From Janthinobacterium sp. PC23-8 (GTDB lineage Bacteria > Pseudomonadota > Gammaproteobacteria > Burkholderiales > Burkholderiaceae_D): a DNA stretch of 64,000 nt. Below, one piece after another: positions 26,092 to 35,130 of this stretch. Within the stretch, counting starts at the first letter, position 1. Every line of letters starts with the position of its first letter. Location: positions 2,871,066-2,935,065 of the forward strand of contig NZ_NJGY01000001.1 in NCBI RefSeq assembly GCF_002250505.1, read 5' to 3'. The translations under genes and the position numbers were made by a program. The notes beneath the pieces are model-generated. The model was not told where the DNA came from. It ran no database searches and was given only the letters and a program-made list of their open reading frames with translations.

Positions 26092-27684
26092 ATGACCGAC
26101 CTCACAGCCGATGCAGATGATAACTGGCTGCTCGACGAGGATGAGCCCGTGGCCGCCCCGACGGGAGCGGCGCCGCCCGAGCAGCGTTTATGGCGCGTGC
26201 TGATCGTCGACGACGATGTCGACGTGCATGCGGTCACGCGGCTGGCGCTGCGCAATGTCAATTTCAAGGGCCGCGAGCTGGAACTGTTTTCCGCCTACAG
26301 TGGCCGCGAAGCGTTCGATCTGTTGCGCGACACCTCCGATATCGCGCTGGTGCTGCTCGACGTGGTGATGGAAACCGATGACGCAGGCCTGATCCTGGCC
26401 AAGCGCATCCGCGCCGAACTGAACAACCATATCGTGCGCGTCGTGCTGCGCACGGGTCAGCCGGGCCAGGCGCCCGAGCAGCGCGTGATCGTCGAGTACG
26501 ACATCAACGACTACAAGGCCAAGACCGAGCTGACCACGCAAAAGCTGTTTACCACCGTCATTTCAGCCCTGCGCGCGTACGAGAGCCTGATGATGCTCGA
26601 GCGCAGCCGCATCGGCCTGGGCAAGATCCTTGCCGGCGCCACCAATCTGTACCAGATTCACTCCCTGCGCGAATTCGCCTCCGGCGTGCTGAACCAGGTC
26701 AGCGCCATCCTCGACGTCGGCGCCGACGGCGTGCTGTGCCTGATGCAGGGCGGCGCCGGGCGGCCCGAAGTGGTGGCCGCCACCGGCACCTATGCGGCGT
26801 TGGCCGAATCGGCCGCCATGCCGCTTGACCACACCCTGGCGGCGGCCATCGACAAGGCGTTTGCGGAAAAACGCAGCCAGTTCGAGCATCCGGCCAATGT
26901 CATGTTCATCCATACGAGCAGCAATCGCGAACTGGCCATTTCGATCACGCCGCCGTGGCCTTTGGCGCCGATCCAGCGCGATTTGCTGGAAGTGTTTTGC
27001 GAGCGTATCGCCGCCGCCTTCGACAATCTGTACATGTTCGGCCAGCTGCGCAAGGCCCAGGAAGCGACCGTGGTGGCGCTGGCCGACCTGGCCGAATTTC
27101 GCGACAACGACACCGGCGGCCATGTGCGGCGGGTGCAGCGACTGGCCGACGCCATCGCCCAGCGCCTGTGGCAGCGCGGCGTCTATGCGGACGAACTGAC
27201 GCCGCAATTGCTCGACATGATAGGCCTGGCCAGCATCCTGCACGACGTCGGCAAGGTCGCCACGCCCGACGCGGTGCTGCTCAAACCGGGCTTGCATGAC
27301 GACAAGGAAAGGGCGCAGATGCGCCTGCACGCCAGCGTCGGGCGCACCATCCTCGAGCGCGCCGCCAATATGGTCGACGGCGTCAGCTACCTCACCTATG
27401 GCGCGCAGATCGCCGGCGGCCACCACGAGCATTTCGACGGCGCCGGCTATCCGAACGGCCTGAAGGGGCGTGCGATCCCGCTCGCCGCGCGCATCGTCGC
27501 CGTGGTCGACGTGTTCGACGCGCTGCTGCACCGGCGGCCCTACAAGGAAGCGTGGCCGTACCCGCAGGTGCGTGCCTACATTGCAGAGCGCAGCGGCAGC
27601 CAGTTCGATCCGGAAGTGGTGACCACGCTGTTCGATCTGATCGATCGTGAGCCGCAGCTGTGGCATCCGGAGCATGCCGCCTGA
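26092..27684 (+). CDS. HD-GYP response regulator (c-di-GMP phosphodiesterase)
   Basis: A 530-aa cytoplasmic two-component output protein. The receiver (about 34-165) has the acidic cluster VDDDVD (39-44) and phospho-acceptor Asp90 in LLDVVM. A DUF3369-type middle domain follows (~190-330). The HD-GYP domain shows HDVGK (His384-Asp385) and HHEHFDGAGYP (444-454), the residues needed for c-di-GMP hydrolysis. An AGGAG site lies 6 bases before the ATG. Its TGA overlaps the ATG of the following TPR receiver gene (TGATG), so the two are translationally coupled. A cognate kinase is not in the window. Confidence 0.92.
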   Translation: MTDLTADADDNWLLDEDEPVAAPTGAAPPEQRLWRVLIVDDDVDVHAVTRLALRNVNFKGRELELFSAYSGREAFDLLRDTSDIALVLLDVVMETDDAGLILAKRIRAELNNHIVRVVLRTGQPGQAPEQRVIVEYDINDYKAKTELTTQKLFTTVISALRAYESLMMLERSRIGLGKILAGATNLYQIHSLREFASGVLNQVSAILDVGADGVLCLMQGGAGRPEVVAATGTYAALAESAAMPLDHTLAAAIDKAFAEKRSQFEHPANVMFIHTSSNRELAISITPPWPLAPIQRDLLEVFCERIAAAFDNLYMFGQLRKAQEATVVALADLAEFRDNDTGGHVRRVQRLADAIAQRLWQRGVYADELTPQLLDMIGLASILHDVGKVATPDAVLLKPGLHDDKERAQMRLHASVGRTILERAANMVDGVSYLTYGAQIAGGHHEHFDGAGYPNGLKGRAIPLAARIVAVVDVFDALLHRRPYKEAWPYPQVRAYIAERSGSQFDPEVVTTLFDLIDREPQLWHPEHAA

Positions 27685-29339
27685 TGCAAGAGATCAAGGA
27701 TTTCAAAGGGCTGTCCGCCCTGATCATCGAGCCGCACGGCGGCATGCGCTCGAGCCTGCACAATATGCTCAATCTGTGCGGCCTGGCCAAGATCGACGAT
27801 GCCGCCAGTTCCAGCCAGGCCATCCGCATGCTGGCCAACCGCAGCTATGACCTGATCCTGTGCGAATACGACCTTGAGGGTGGCCAGGACGGCCAGCAGC
27901 TGCTTGAAGACCTGCGCCACCACCGCCTGATCCACGCCTCGACCATGTTTTTCATGGTCACCGGCGAAGGCAGCTTTGCCAGGGTGGTCAGCGTGGTCGA
28001 GTTGCTGCCGACCGACTATATTCTGAAGCCGTTCACGGCCGATAACATGCTTGAGCGTATCGCCCGCGCCGTCGACAAGCGCGCCGCCTTCATGCCCATC
28101 CACCAGCTGATCGATGTCGGCAATGAACGCGCCGCGATCGCCGCCTGTGGCGAAGGCGCCAGCCTGCATCCGCGCTACGCCACCGATTTCCTGCGCCTGC
28201 GCGCCGAACTGCATCTGCTGCTGGGCGAGGCGGCCGAGGCCGAACCGATCTATGCCGCGCTGTACGACGCCAAGGCGATCGGCTGGGCGCGCCTGGGCCA
28301 GGCCAAGACACAGTTCATGCAGGGCCACTACCCGGCTGCGCAGGCGGTGCTGGAAGAACTGATCGATAGCAACAAGCGTTTTCTCGACGCCTATGACTGG
28401 CTGGCGCGCACGCATCTGGCCCAGGGCCGTGCGCAGGAGGCGCAAAACGCGCTGGCCGAGGCGGTGGCCCTGTCGCCGCATGCGGTGCGCCGCTTGCGCC
28501 GCCTGGGGGAAGCGGCGCTGGCGGCGGACGACGTCGACATGGCGGAAAAGGCCCTGAAACTTGTGGTCAGCAAGGCCAAGTATTCGGAATTTCGCGATCC
28601 CGAGGATCATGTGCGTCTGGTGCAAACCCTGATACGCAAGAACGATCCGCTGCAGGCCGGCGCCGTGATCCGCGAACTGGACCGCACCATGGGCGGCCAG
28701 CCCAACACCGAGCTGTGCAGCGCCCTGTGCGGCGCCATGCTGCATGCCCAGACCGGCAACCAGGTGCGCCTGCAGGAGTCGCTCGACGCGGCGCTGGCCG
28801 CCAACCGCCACAGCGGCGGCGCCTCGAACGCCGTCAAGACGGAACTGGCGCGCTACTGCCTGGCCCACGGACGCGAGGATGGCGCGGCAGAGGTCATGCG
28901 CGAAGTGATGCGCAACGCACCCGACAGCGCCGCCATGGCGCGCGCCATGGAGGTATTTGAAGCATCGGGCCGCGAGGAACTGGCCAAGGCGCTGGCGCGG
29001 CAAAGCCGCCAGGAAGTGGCCGACATGGTGGCGGCCGGCGCGGCGAAGGCGGGGCAGGGCGACTTCCGCGGCGCCGTCAAACTGATGAGCGAAGCCGTCA
29101 CGCGCCTGCCCGATAATCCGCAAGTGGTCTTCAATGCGGCCGTGGCCGTCCTCAAATGCCTGGAGCATGAAGGCTGGGACGAGCGCCTGGGCCAGCACGT
29201 GCTGGGCCTGATCGCCAGCGTACGCCGGCTCGACCCGCGCAACCCCAAATTGCCGGTGCTGTCGGGCCTGCACCAGCAGTTGCTGCGCAAGTACAAGCCC
29301 GGCGGTGCGGCCTGGCTGCAGCCGCCGGACGCCCGGTAA
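27684..29339 (+). CDS. receiver-domain protein with tetratricopeptide repeats
   Basis: A 551-aa protein starting at ATG 27684, which overlaps the HD-GYP stop. Residues ~8-130 form a receiver fold, with the conserved KPF lysine (Lys115). The phospho-acceptor site reads LILCEYDLEGGQDG, so Glu61 stands where relatives usually have Asp, and the N-terminal acidic pair reads IIEPH. Helical TPR-like repeats run from ~145 to the end (AIGWARLGQAKTQFMQGHYP is one). TPR receivers of this kind accompany HD-GYP or chemosensory genes and are thought to scaffold partner proteins. The Asp-to-Glu change suggests a constitutive or phosphorylation-independent state. Confidence 0.8.
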   Translation: MQEIKDFKGLSALIIEPHGGMRSSLHNMLNLCGLAKIDDAASSSQAIRMLANRSYDLILCEYDLEGGQDGQQLLEDLRHHRLIHASTMFFMVTGEGSFARVVSVVELLPTDYILKPFTADNMLERIARAVDKRAAFMPIHQLIDVGNERAAIAACGEGASLHPRYATDFLRLRAELHLLLGEAAEAEPIYAALYDAKAIGWARLGQAKTQFMQGHYPAAQAVLEELIDSNKRFLDAYDWLARTHLAQGRAQEAQNALAEAVALSPHAVRRLRRLGEAALAADDVDMAEKALKLVVSKAKYSEFRDPEDHVRLVQTLIRKNDPLQAGAVIRELDRTMGGQPNTELCSALCGAMLHAQTGNQVRLQESLDAALAANRHSGGASNAVKTELARYCLAHGREDGAAEVMREVMRNAPDSAAMARAMEVFEASGREELAKALARQSRQEVADMVAAGAAKAGQGDFRGAVKLMSEAVTRLPDNPQVVFNAAVAVLKCLEHEGWDERLGQHVLGLIASVRRLDPRNPKLPVLSGLHQQLLRKYKPGGAAWLQPPDAR

Positions 29340-29414
29340 ACCGCGGCGTTGTACGCAGAAATGCGGCAGGCAGGCAGGGGGTGCAAAAAAAATGCGAAAT
29401 TTTTTCCCCAACCC

Positions 29415-29444
29415 TTGCACATTATTAATTTGGGAGTTTATAAT
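29415..29444 (+). promoter_or_regulatory. upstream promoter of the tRNA-tuf operon
   Basis: TTGCAC (29415-29420), 18-base spacer, TATAAT (29439-29444), in an AT-rich block following a long A and T run at 29385-29405. Transcription would start near 29451 and read into tRNA-Tyr. Confidence 0.6.
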
Positions 29445-29509
29445 CACGCCCCGAAGCAGCCAACTTCTTCTTTATACGCAAAAGCGGCAGCAAGCGATGC
29501 GAAACAAGG

Positions 29510-29538
29510 TTGACAGTTGTGAATAGATGCTTCATACT
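29510..29538 (+). promoter_or_regulatory. proximal promoter of the tRNA-Tyr/tuf operon
   Basis: TTGACA (29510-29515), 17-base spacer, CATACT (29533-29538), with the tRNA-Tyr gene starting 13 bases beyond. A GC-rich discriminator (GCGGTTCCCGCG) follows, as in stringently controlled stable-RNA promoters. Confidence 0.65.
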
Positions 29539-29551
29539 CTGCGGTTCCCGC

Positions 29552-29635
<84 letters not shown>

Positions 29636-29688
29636 AGTTTTTGCAAAAAAACTGGGTAAAGCAAGTGAAGATAAGTGAACGATACCTC

Positions 29689-29762
29689 GCGGGTGTAGCT
29701 CAATGGTAGAGCAGAAGCCTTCCAAGCTTACGACGAGGGTTCGATTCCCTTCACCCGCTCCA
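29689..29762 (+). tRNA. tRNA-Gly (TCC)
   Basis: A 74-nt tRNA. The acceptor stem GCGGGTG pairs with CACCCGC (29752-29758), the anticodon TCC lies within CTTCCAA, the T-loop is GGTTCGATTCC, and the discriminator T is followed by encoded CCA. Confidence 0.95.
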
Positions 29763-29803
29763 GTTCCGTTCAGATGCTTGTGCATCGCATGCAACAAATT
29801 ACA

Positions 29804-29878
<75 letters not shown>

Positions 29879-29966
29879 GAATTCGCAGCAGGCAACACAG
29901 AAGCAATTCAAACCAGACCGTCGGGCGTGTGCCTGAGCAATCTAATCAAATCATTAGGAGTTCAAA

Positions 29967-31157
29967 ATGGCAAAAGGTAAATTCGAACGGACCAAGCCGC
30001 ACGTCAACGTCGGCACCATCGGCCACGTCGACCACGGTAAAACCACGCTGACCGCTGCAATCGCAACGGTTCTGTCGAAGAAATTCGGCGGCGAAGCCAA
30101 AGCATACGACCAGATCGATGCGGCTCCAGAAGAAAAAGCACGCGGCATTACCATCAACACCGCTCACGTCGAGTACGAAACGGCTGCGCGTCACTACGCG
30201 CACGTTGACTGCCCAGGCCACGCCGATTACATCAAGAACATGATTACCGGTGCAGCACAGATGGACGGCGCGATCCTGGTTTGCTCGGCAGCTGACGGCC
30301 CGATGCCACAGACCCGCGAACACATCCTGCTGGCCCGTCAAGTTGGCGTTCCATACATCATCGTGTTCCTGAACAAGTGCGATCTGGTCGACGACGCAGA
30401 GCTGCTGGAACTGGTTGAAATGGAAGTGCGCGAGCTGTTGTCGAAATATGAATTCCCAGGCGACGACGTGCCTATCATCAAAGGTTCGGCCCGTATGGCG
30501 CTGGAAGGCAAAGAAGGCGAAATGGGCGTGGACGCAGTGCTGCGTCTGGCCGATGCGCTGGACTCGTACATCCCGACGCCAGAGCGCGCAGTTGACGGTG
30601 CGTTCCTGATGCCAGTGGAAGACGTGTTCTCGATCTCGGGTCGCGGTACCGTGGTAACCGGTCGTATCGAACGCGGCATCATCAAGGTCGGCGAAGAGAT
30701 CGAAATCGTCGGCATCACCGATACCGTCAAAACGACTTGCACCGGCGTGGAAATGTTCCGCAAGCTGCTGGACCAGGGTCAGGCAGGCGACAACGTTGGT
30801 CTGCTGCTGCGCGGCACCAAGCGTGAAGACGTGCAACGTGGTCAAGTGCTGGCAAAACCAGGCTCGATCAAGCCGCACAACCACTTCACCGGCGAGATCT
30901 ATGTCCTGTCGAAAGATGAAGGCGGCCGTCACACGCCATTCTTCAACAACTATCGTCCACAGTTCTACTTCCGTACGACGGACGTGACCGGTTCGATCGA
31001 GTTGCCAGCAGACAAAGAAATGGTCATGCCAGGCGATAACGTGTCGATCACCGTCAAGCTGATCAACCCGATCGCGATGGAAGAAGGTCTGCGCTTCGCT
31101 ATCCGCGAAGGCGGCCGTACCGTTGGCGCCGGTGTGGTTGCAAAAATCATCGCATAA
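29967..31157 (+). CDS. tuf: elongation factor Tu
   Basis: A 396-aa GTPase that brings aminoacyl-tRNA to the ribosome. G1 is GHVDHGKT (19-26), the switch II region has [12 protein letters not shown], and G4 is NKCD. Domains 2 and 3 are complete and of normal length. The ribosome binding site AGGAG lies 7 bases before the ATG. Codon choice differs from most of the window (GTT, CCA and GCA common), as expected for very high expression. Many beta- and gammaproteobacteria keep a second tuf in the str operon, which is not in this window. Confidence 0.98.
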   Translation: MAKGKFERTKPHVNVGTIGHVDHGKTTLTAAIATVLSKKFGGEAKAYDQIDAAPEEKARGITINTAHVEYETAARHYAHVDCPGHADYIKNMITGAAQMDGAILVCSAADGPMPQTREHILLARQVGVPYIIVFLNKCDLVDDAELLELVEMEVRELLSKYEFPGDDVPIIKGSARMALEGKEGEMGVDAVLRLADALDSYIPTPERAVDGAFLMPVEDVFSISGRGTVVTGRIERGIIKVGEEIEIVGITDTVKTTCTGVEMFRKLLDQGQAGDNVGLLLRGTKREDVQRGQVLAKPGSIKPHNHFTGEIYVLSKDEGGRHTPFFNNYRPQFYFRTTDVTGSIELPADKEMVMPGDNVSITVKLINPIAMEEGLRFAIREGGRTVGAGVVAKIIA

Positions 31158-31172
31158 GGAAATGTTATACTT

Positions 31173-31193
31173 CCACCTGAGACTCTCAGGTGG
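31173..31193 (+). other. hairpin between tuf and tRNA-Trp
   Basis: A 9-bp stem CCACCTGAG/CTCAGGTGG with a 3-base loop and no T-run. Probably a processing or mRNA-stability element separating tuf from the tRNA. Confidence 0.5.
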
Positions 31194-31222
31194 TAGAATA
31201 GCACTCCACAAAAGTTTTACGT

Positions 31223-31298
31223 AGGGACGTAGCTCAATTGGCAGAGCGTCGGTCTCCAAAACCGAAGGTTGGGGGTTCGATGCCCTCCGTCCCTGCCA
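31223..31298 (+). tRNA. tRNA-Trp (CCA)
   Basis: A 76-nt tRNA. The acceptor AGGGACG pairs with CGTCCCT (31288-31294), the anticodon arm CGGT-CTCCAAA-ACCG has anticodon CCA, the T-loop is GGTTCGATGCC, and CCA is encoded. Position between tuf and secE is the usual one. Confidence 0.95.
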
Positions 31299-31330
31299 CC
31301 GTCAAGGTGCAGGGCACCGAAAGTAGAAAA

Positions 31331-31714
31331 ATGTCAAATCAATCCGTGCAAACCGTTAGCACGTCGAGTGACAAGATAAAAGTCGCGCTGGCAGTAGTGG
31401 CTGCGATTGCAGGAGTAGTCGGGTTTTATTACCTGGCAGGCCAACCAGCTCTGGTGCGTGCAAGCGCGCTTGTGGCTGGTTTGGTTATTGCTGTTGCGCT
31501 CTTGTATGTCTCGACGACCGGCCGTGAATTCCTTAATTTCGCCAAAGAAGCCGTACGCGAGACCAAGAAGGTTGTTTGGCCCACGCGCAAAGAAGCCACG
31601 CAGATTACCGCGATCGTGTTTGCCTTTGTGCTGGTCATGGCGATTTTCCTGTGGGGCACGGATAAATTGCTTGAGTTTTTGCTGTATGACATAATTCTTG
31701 GTTGGAAAAAATAA
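31331..31714 (+). CDS. secE: preprotein translocase subunit SecE
   Basis: A 127-aa inner-membrane subunit of the SecYEG channel. Three transmembrane helices are visible (about 18-38, 45-64 and 98-120), as in the long E. coli type, with the conserved cytosolic amphipathic helix [20 protein letters not shown] before TM3. The frame is open upstream through the tRNA, so ATG 31331 is taken as the start. Its TAA overlaps the nusG ATG by one base. Confidence 0.95.
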   Translation: MSNQSVQTVSTSSDKIKVALAVVAAIAGVVGFYYLAGQPALVRASALVAGLVIAVALLYVSTTGREFLNFAKEAVRETKKVVWPTRKEATQITAIVFAFVLVMAIFLWGTDKLLEFLLYDIILGWKK

Positions 31715-32334
31715 TGAGCGAAAATGTGCAAGATGACGCGGCACCCGCAGCTGGCGACGTTCCGGCAACGGAATCTGGCGCAGCGCTGAGCGTACCGGTC
31801 AGCAGCAAGCGCTGGTACGTCGTGCATGCTTATTCCGGCATGGAAAAAAGCGTCATGCGTGCACTGACCGAGCGCATCGAACGCGCCGGCATGCAAGACC
31901 AGTTCGGCCAGATTCTGGTGCCGATTGAAGAAGTCGTGGAAGTCAAGAACGGCGTCAAGTCCGTCACCGAACGCCGTTTCTATCCTGGCTATGTGCTGGT
32001 CGAAATGGAAATGACGGACGAGAGCTGGCACCTGGTGAAAAACACCAGCAAGGTTACCGGTTTCATCGGTGGCAAATCGAACAAGCCGACGCCGATTTCC
32101 GCGCGCGAGATCGACGCCATCATGCGCCAGATGCAGGAAGGGGTCGAGAAGCCCCGTCCGAAGACCTTGTACGAAGTGGGCGAGCAGGTCCGCATCAAGG
32201 ATGGTCCGTTCACCGACTTCAACGGCAATGTCGAAGAAGTCAACTACGAGAAATCCAAAGTGCGCGTATCGGTGACCATTTTTGGTCGCGCTACGCCGGT
32301 CGAGCTTGAATTCGGCCAGGTCGAAAAAGTTTAA
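31714..32334 (+). CDS. nusG: transcription termination/antitermination protein NusG
   Basis: A 206-aa factor that binds RNA polymerase and couples transcription to Rho or the ribosome. The NGN domain starts with [19 protein letters not shown] (~34-52), and the C-terminal KOW domain is [19 protein letters not shown]. An N-terminal extension of ~28 residues (Ala/Asp-rich) is longer than in E. coli. The start at 31714 overlaps the secE stop (TAATG); an in-frame ATG 12 bases earlier is inside secE. Confidence 0.95.
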   Translation: MSENVQDDAAPAAGDVPATESGAALSVPVSSKRWYVVHAYSGMEKSVMRALTERIERAGMQDQFGQILVPIEEVVEVKNGVKSVTERRFYPGYVLVEMEMTDESWHLVKNTSKVTGFIGGKSNKPTPISAREIDAIMRQMQEGVEKPRPKTLYEVGEQVRIKDGPFTDFNGNVEEVNYEKSKVRVSVTIFGRATPVELEFGQVEKV

Positions 32335-32393
32335 GTCTGTATCAAACGCCACCAGGAGCGTCGCGGTTGTCTCAGCGAAATCCGGTCAGAGGA

Positions 32394-32420
32394 GCCCCGC
32401 CAGGGTAGGATCGGCGGGGC
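32394..32420 (+). other. hairpin between nusG and rplK
   Basis: An 8-bp stem GCCCCGCC (32394-32401)/GGCGGGGC (32413-32420) with an 11-base loop, no T-run. It may be an RNA processing site or part of the ribosomal protein L1/L11 leader control; no further motif was resolved. Confidence 0.4.
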
Positions 32421-32450
32421 GCTACTACTCAATCCAAGATAGGAGCCATC

Positions 32451-32885
32451 ATGGCAAAGAAAATCATTGGTTTTATCAAGCTGCAAGTGCCAGCTGGTAA
32501 AGCAAACCCATCCCCACCAATCGGTCCAGCTCTGGGTCAACGTGGCCTGAACATCATGGAATTCTGCAAAGCCTTCAATGCACAGACCCAGGGTCAAGAG
32601 CCAGGCATGCCGATTCCAGTCGTGATCACCGCATTTGCCGACAAGTCCTTCACGTTCGTGATGAAGACGCCGCCAGCAACCTACCTGATCAAAAAAGCTG
32701 CCGCGATCACCAAAGGTTCGCCGAAGCCACATACCGACAAAGTCGGTACGCTGACCCGCGCACAAGCTGAAGAAATCGCTAAATTGAAAACCCCTGATCT
32801 GACCGCTGCCGACATGGATGCTGCCGTACGCACCATCGCTGGTTCCGCACGTTCGATCGGCATCACGGTGGAAGGTGTTGTATAA
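32451..32885 (+). CDS. rplK: 50S ribosomal protein L11
   Basis: A 144-aa protein of the GTPase-associated centre. N-terminal [20 protein letters not shown] is the invariant thiostrepton-site region, and the C-terminal domain binds 23S rRNA. AGGAG lies upstream of ATG 32451. TAATG overlap with rplA. Confidence 0.97.
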   Translation: MAKKIIGFIKLQVPAGKANPSPPIGPALGQRGLNIMEFCKAFNAQTQGQEPGMPIPVVITAFADKSFTFVMKTPPATYLIKKAAAITKGSPKPHTDKVGTLTRAQAEEIAKLKTPDLTAADMDAAVRTIAGSARSIGITVEGVV

Positions 32886-33580
32886 TGGCTAAGTTATCCA
32901 AACGTATCAAGGCTTTCAAAGCCAAAGTTGACCGTACCAAAGCGTACGAGTTCGACAACGCTGTCGCTCTGATCAAAGAGTGCGCAACGGCCAAGTTCAA
33001 TGAATCGATCGACGTATCGGTGCAACTCGGCGTTGATCCTAAGAAATCCGACCAGGTTGTGCGCGGCTCCGTCGTGCTGCCAGCCGGTACCGGCAAGACC
33101 GTGCGCGTGGCAGTATTCGCGTCGGGCGAAAAAGCGGAAGCGGCCAAAGCTGCTGGCGCCGACATCGTTGGTATGGAAGACCTGGCCGAGCAGATCAAAG
33201 CCGGCGACATGCCTTTCGACATCGTCATCGCTTCGCCAGATACCATGCGTATCGTTGGTACCCTGGGTCAGATCCTGGGCCCACGCGGCCTGATGCCTAA
33301 CCCGAAAGTCGGCACTGTTACTCCTGACGTCGCTACCGCCGTGAAAAACGCGAAAGCCGGTCAAGTTCAGTACCGTACCGACAAGTCCGGTATCATCCAC
33401 GCGACCATCGGCCGTAAATCGTTTGCTGACGCAGATCTGAAGTCGAATCTGGTCGCACTGATCGACGCGCTGAACAAAGCCAAGCCAGCATCGAGCAAAG
33501 GCGTGTACCTGCGCAAAGTGTCGCTGTCGTCGACCATGGGCGCTGGCGTCCGTGTTGACCAGACCAGCCTGGCAGCTTAA
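32885..33580 (+). CDS. rplA: 50S ribosomal protein L1
   Basis: A 231-aa L1-stalk protein, complete, with the conserved [15 protein letters not shown] block and a normal C-terminus. In E. coli L1 represses the L11 operon by binding its leader; the same is plausible here. The start overlaps the rplK stop. Confidence 0.97.
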   Translation: MAKLSKRIKAFKAKVDRTKAYEFDNAVALIKECATAKFNESIDVSVQLGVDPKKSDQVVRGSVVLPAGTGKTVRVAVFASGEKAEAAKAAGADIVGMEDLAEQIKAGDMPFDIVIASPDTMRIVGTLGQILGPRGLMPNPKVGTVTPDVATAVKNAKAGQVQYRTDKSGIIHATIGRKSFADADLKSNLVALIDALNKAKPASSKGVYLRKVSLSSTMGAGVRVDQTSLAA

Positions 33581-33897
33581 GTAAAGAATCAAGTCCCGCG
33601 CGCCTTCGGGCGCGGCGGGCACATCTTTGGGCTGTCGGTGTGGTATTTCACCATGCCGGCAGACAATCAAAGACCGTTGGGCCGACTGTGATCGCAGATG
33701 CAGAAGGTTAATAGGCTGGCCGGCAACGGCCAGTGCCCAACGCAGATGGTGTACCCGAACAAGTTTTGTAGTCCTCATGCTGCGTGAATCCATCCGCTCA
33801 GTTTAGTACTTCTTGACTTCGGACGCCGTGTTCGAACCGATGCAAGGCGCTCAACCACTCGGTTGTGATCGCTGAACATCATTTAAGGAGGTTGACC
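33581..33897 (+). promoter_or_regulatory. rplJ leader region, probable L10 autoregulation site
   Basis: A 317-base untranslated stretch without a gene between rplA and rplJ. It contains a strong GC hairpin near 33594-33619 (CCCGC..GCGGG type around a TTCG loop) and several further palindromic segments such as GGCTGGCCGGCAACGGCCAG around 33715-33734. This is the position of the L10 leader in E. coli, where L10-L12 binding blocks rplJL translation. The fold was not computed. Confidence 0.5.
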
Positions 33898-34440
33898 GTG
33901 AGTCTCAATCTGAATGACAAAAAGGCCGTCGTCGCCGAAGTTTCCGCACAAGTAGCAAATGCGCAAACGATCGTCGTGGCCGAATATCGTGGCATCCAGG
34001 TTGGTCACTTGACGCAACTGCGTGCTAAAGCGCGTGCCCAAGGCGTGTACCTGCGTGTGTTGAAAAACACTCTGGCTCGTCGCTCCGTTGAAGGTACCGC
34101 ATTCGCCAGCCTGGCAGATGCCATGACCGGCCCGTTGATCTACTCGATCTCGGCCGATGCCGTTGCAGCAGCTAAAGTCATCGCTGACTTCGCTAAAACC
34201 AACGACAAACTGGTCATCAAAGCAGGTAACTACGCAGGCAAGCAGCTCGATACCGCTGCTGTCACCGCGTTGGCGAGCATTCCTAGCCGTGAAGTCCTCA
34301 TTTCGCAGTTGTTGGGCGTTATGCTGGCTCCGGTTTCGGGCTTTGCACGTGGTCTGGCTGCCCTGGCAGCGAAAAAAGGCGAAGGCGCCGAAGCTCCTGC
34401 AGAAGAAGCAGCAGCAGAAGAAGCCCCAGCAGCCGCTTAA
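33898..34440 (+). CDS. rplJ: 50S ribosomal protein L10
   Basis: A 180-aa stalk protein with GTG start 33898 behind AAGGAGGTT, the strongest Shine-Dalgarno sequence in the window. N-terminal [17 protein letters not shown] binds 23S rRNA and the C-terminal helix binds L7/L12 dimers. The Ala/Glu-rich tail is typical of betaproteobacteria. Confidence 0.95.
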   Translation: MSLNLNDKKAVVAEVSAQVANAQTIVVAEYRGIQVGHLTQLRAKARAQGVYLRVLKNTLARRSVEGTAFASLADAMTGPLIYSISADAVAAAKVIADFAKTNDKLVIKAGNYAGKQLDTAAVTALASIPSREVLISQLLGVMLAPVSGFARGLAALAAKKGEGAEAPAEEAAAEEAPAAA

Positions 34441-34507
34441 TTGCGCGCGCTTTTTTCTCTCAGTACCAATCTGATGTAACTAACGTAATAAATTTAGGAG
34501 TTTCAAA

Positions 34508-34879
34508 ATGGCAATTAGCAAAGACGACATCCTGGAAGCAGTTAGCGCCATGTCCGTAATGGACCTGAACGACCTGGTGAAAGCATTCGAAGAAAAATTC
34601 GGCGTATCCGCAGCAGCAATGGCTTCGGCCGGTCCTGCAGCTGGCCCAGCAGCAGTTGCTGAAGAGCAAACCGAATTCAACGTCATCCTGGACAGCTTCG
34701 GCGCAAACAAAGTTGGCGTCATTAAAGCAGTTCGCGAAATCACCGGCCTGGGCTTGAAAGAAGCTAAAGACCTGGTCGATGGCGCACCAAAAACTGTGAA
34801 AGAAGCAGTGTCGAAAGCTGACGCTGAAGCAGCACAGAAGAAACTGGTAGAAGCCGGCGCAACCGCTTCGATCAAGTAA
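34508..34879 (+). CDS. rplL: 50S ribosomal protein L7/L12
   Basis: A 123-aa protein. The N-terminal dimerisation domain (~1-35) is followed by an Ala/Gly/Pro hinge and the C-terminal factor-binding domain ([20 protein letters not shown]). AGGAG precedes the ATG. Confidence 0.97.
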   Translation: MAISKDDILEAVSAMSVMDLNDLVKAFEEKFGVSAAAMASAGPAAGPAAVAEEQTEFNVILDSFGANKVGVIKAVREITGLGLKEAKDLVDGAPKTVKEAVSKADAEAAQKKLVEAGATASIK

Positions 34880-34907
34880 TATCTGTACCGGCGGCAGTTA
34901 GCGCCCG

Positions 34908-34957
34908 AGTCAAAGTCTGAGGTTCCCTCTCGCAAGGGGGGGAATCCGACTTTGGCT
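34908..34957 (+). other. long hairpin between rplL and rpoB
   Basis: AGTCAAAGTC (34908-34917) pairs with GACTTTGGCT (34948-34957), continued by an inner GGTTCCC/GGGAATCC stem. In E. coli the same interval holds the attenuator and RNase III site that set the ratio of ribosomal protein to RNA polymerase synthesis. The short T-run after it (CCTTTG) is weak, so partial termination or processing is more likely than full termination. Confidence 0.55.
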
Positions 34958-35130
34958 CCTTTGTCGTCTGTATCGTATTTGTAACACCGTCGTAGCCGCA
35001 GTTTTTATTCGATTCAAGCCGGAAAGCAGAGCCTTGAGGTTTCGTCTGTGTCACACGCAGCCGCGAATGTTGCAAATGAGCACTTGCAAAACCTGAATTT
35101 TCTATCCTTTCTGTCACTCACGGAGTGTCC

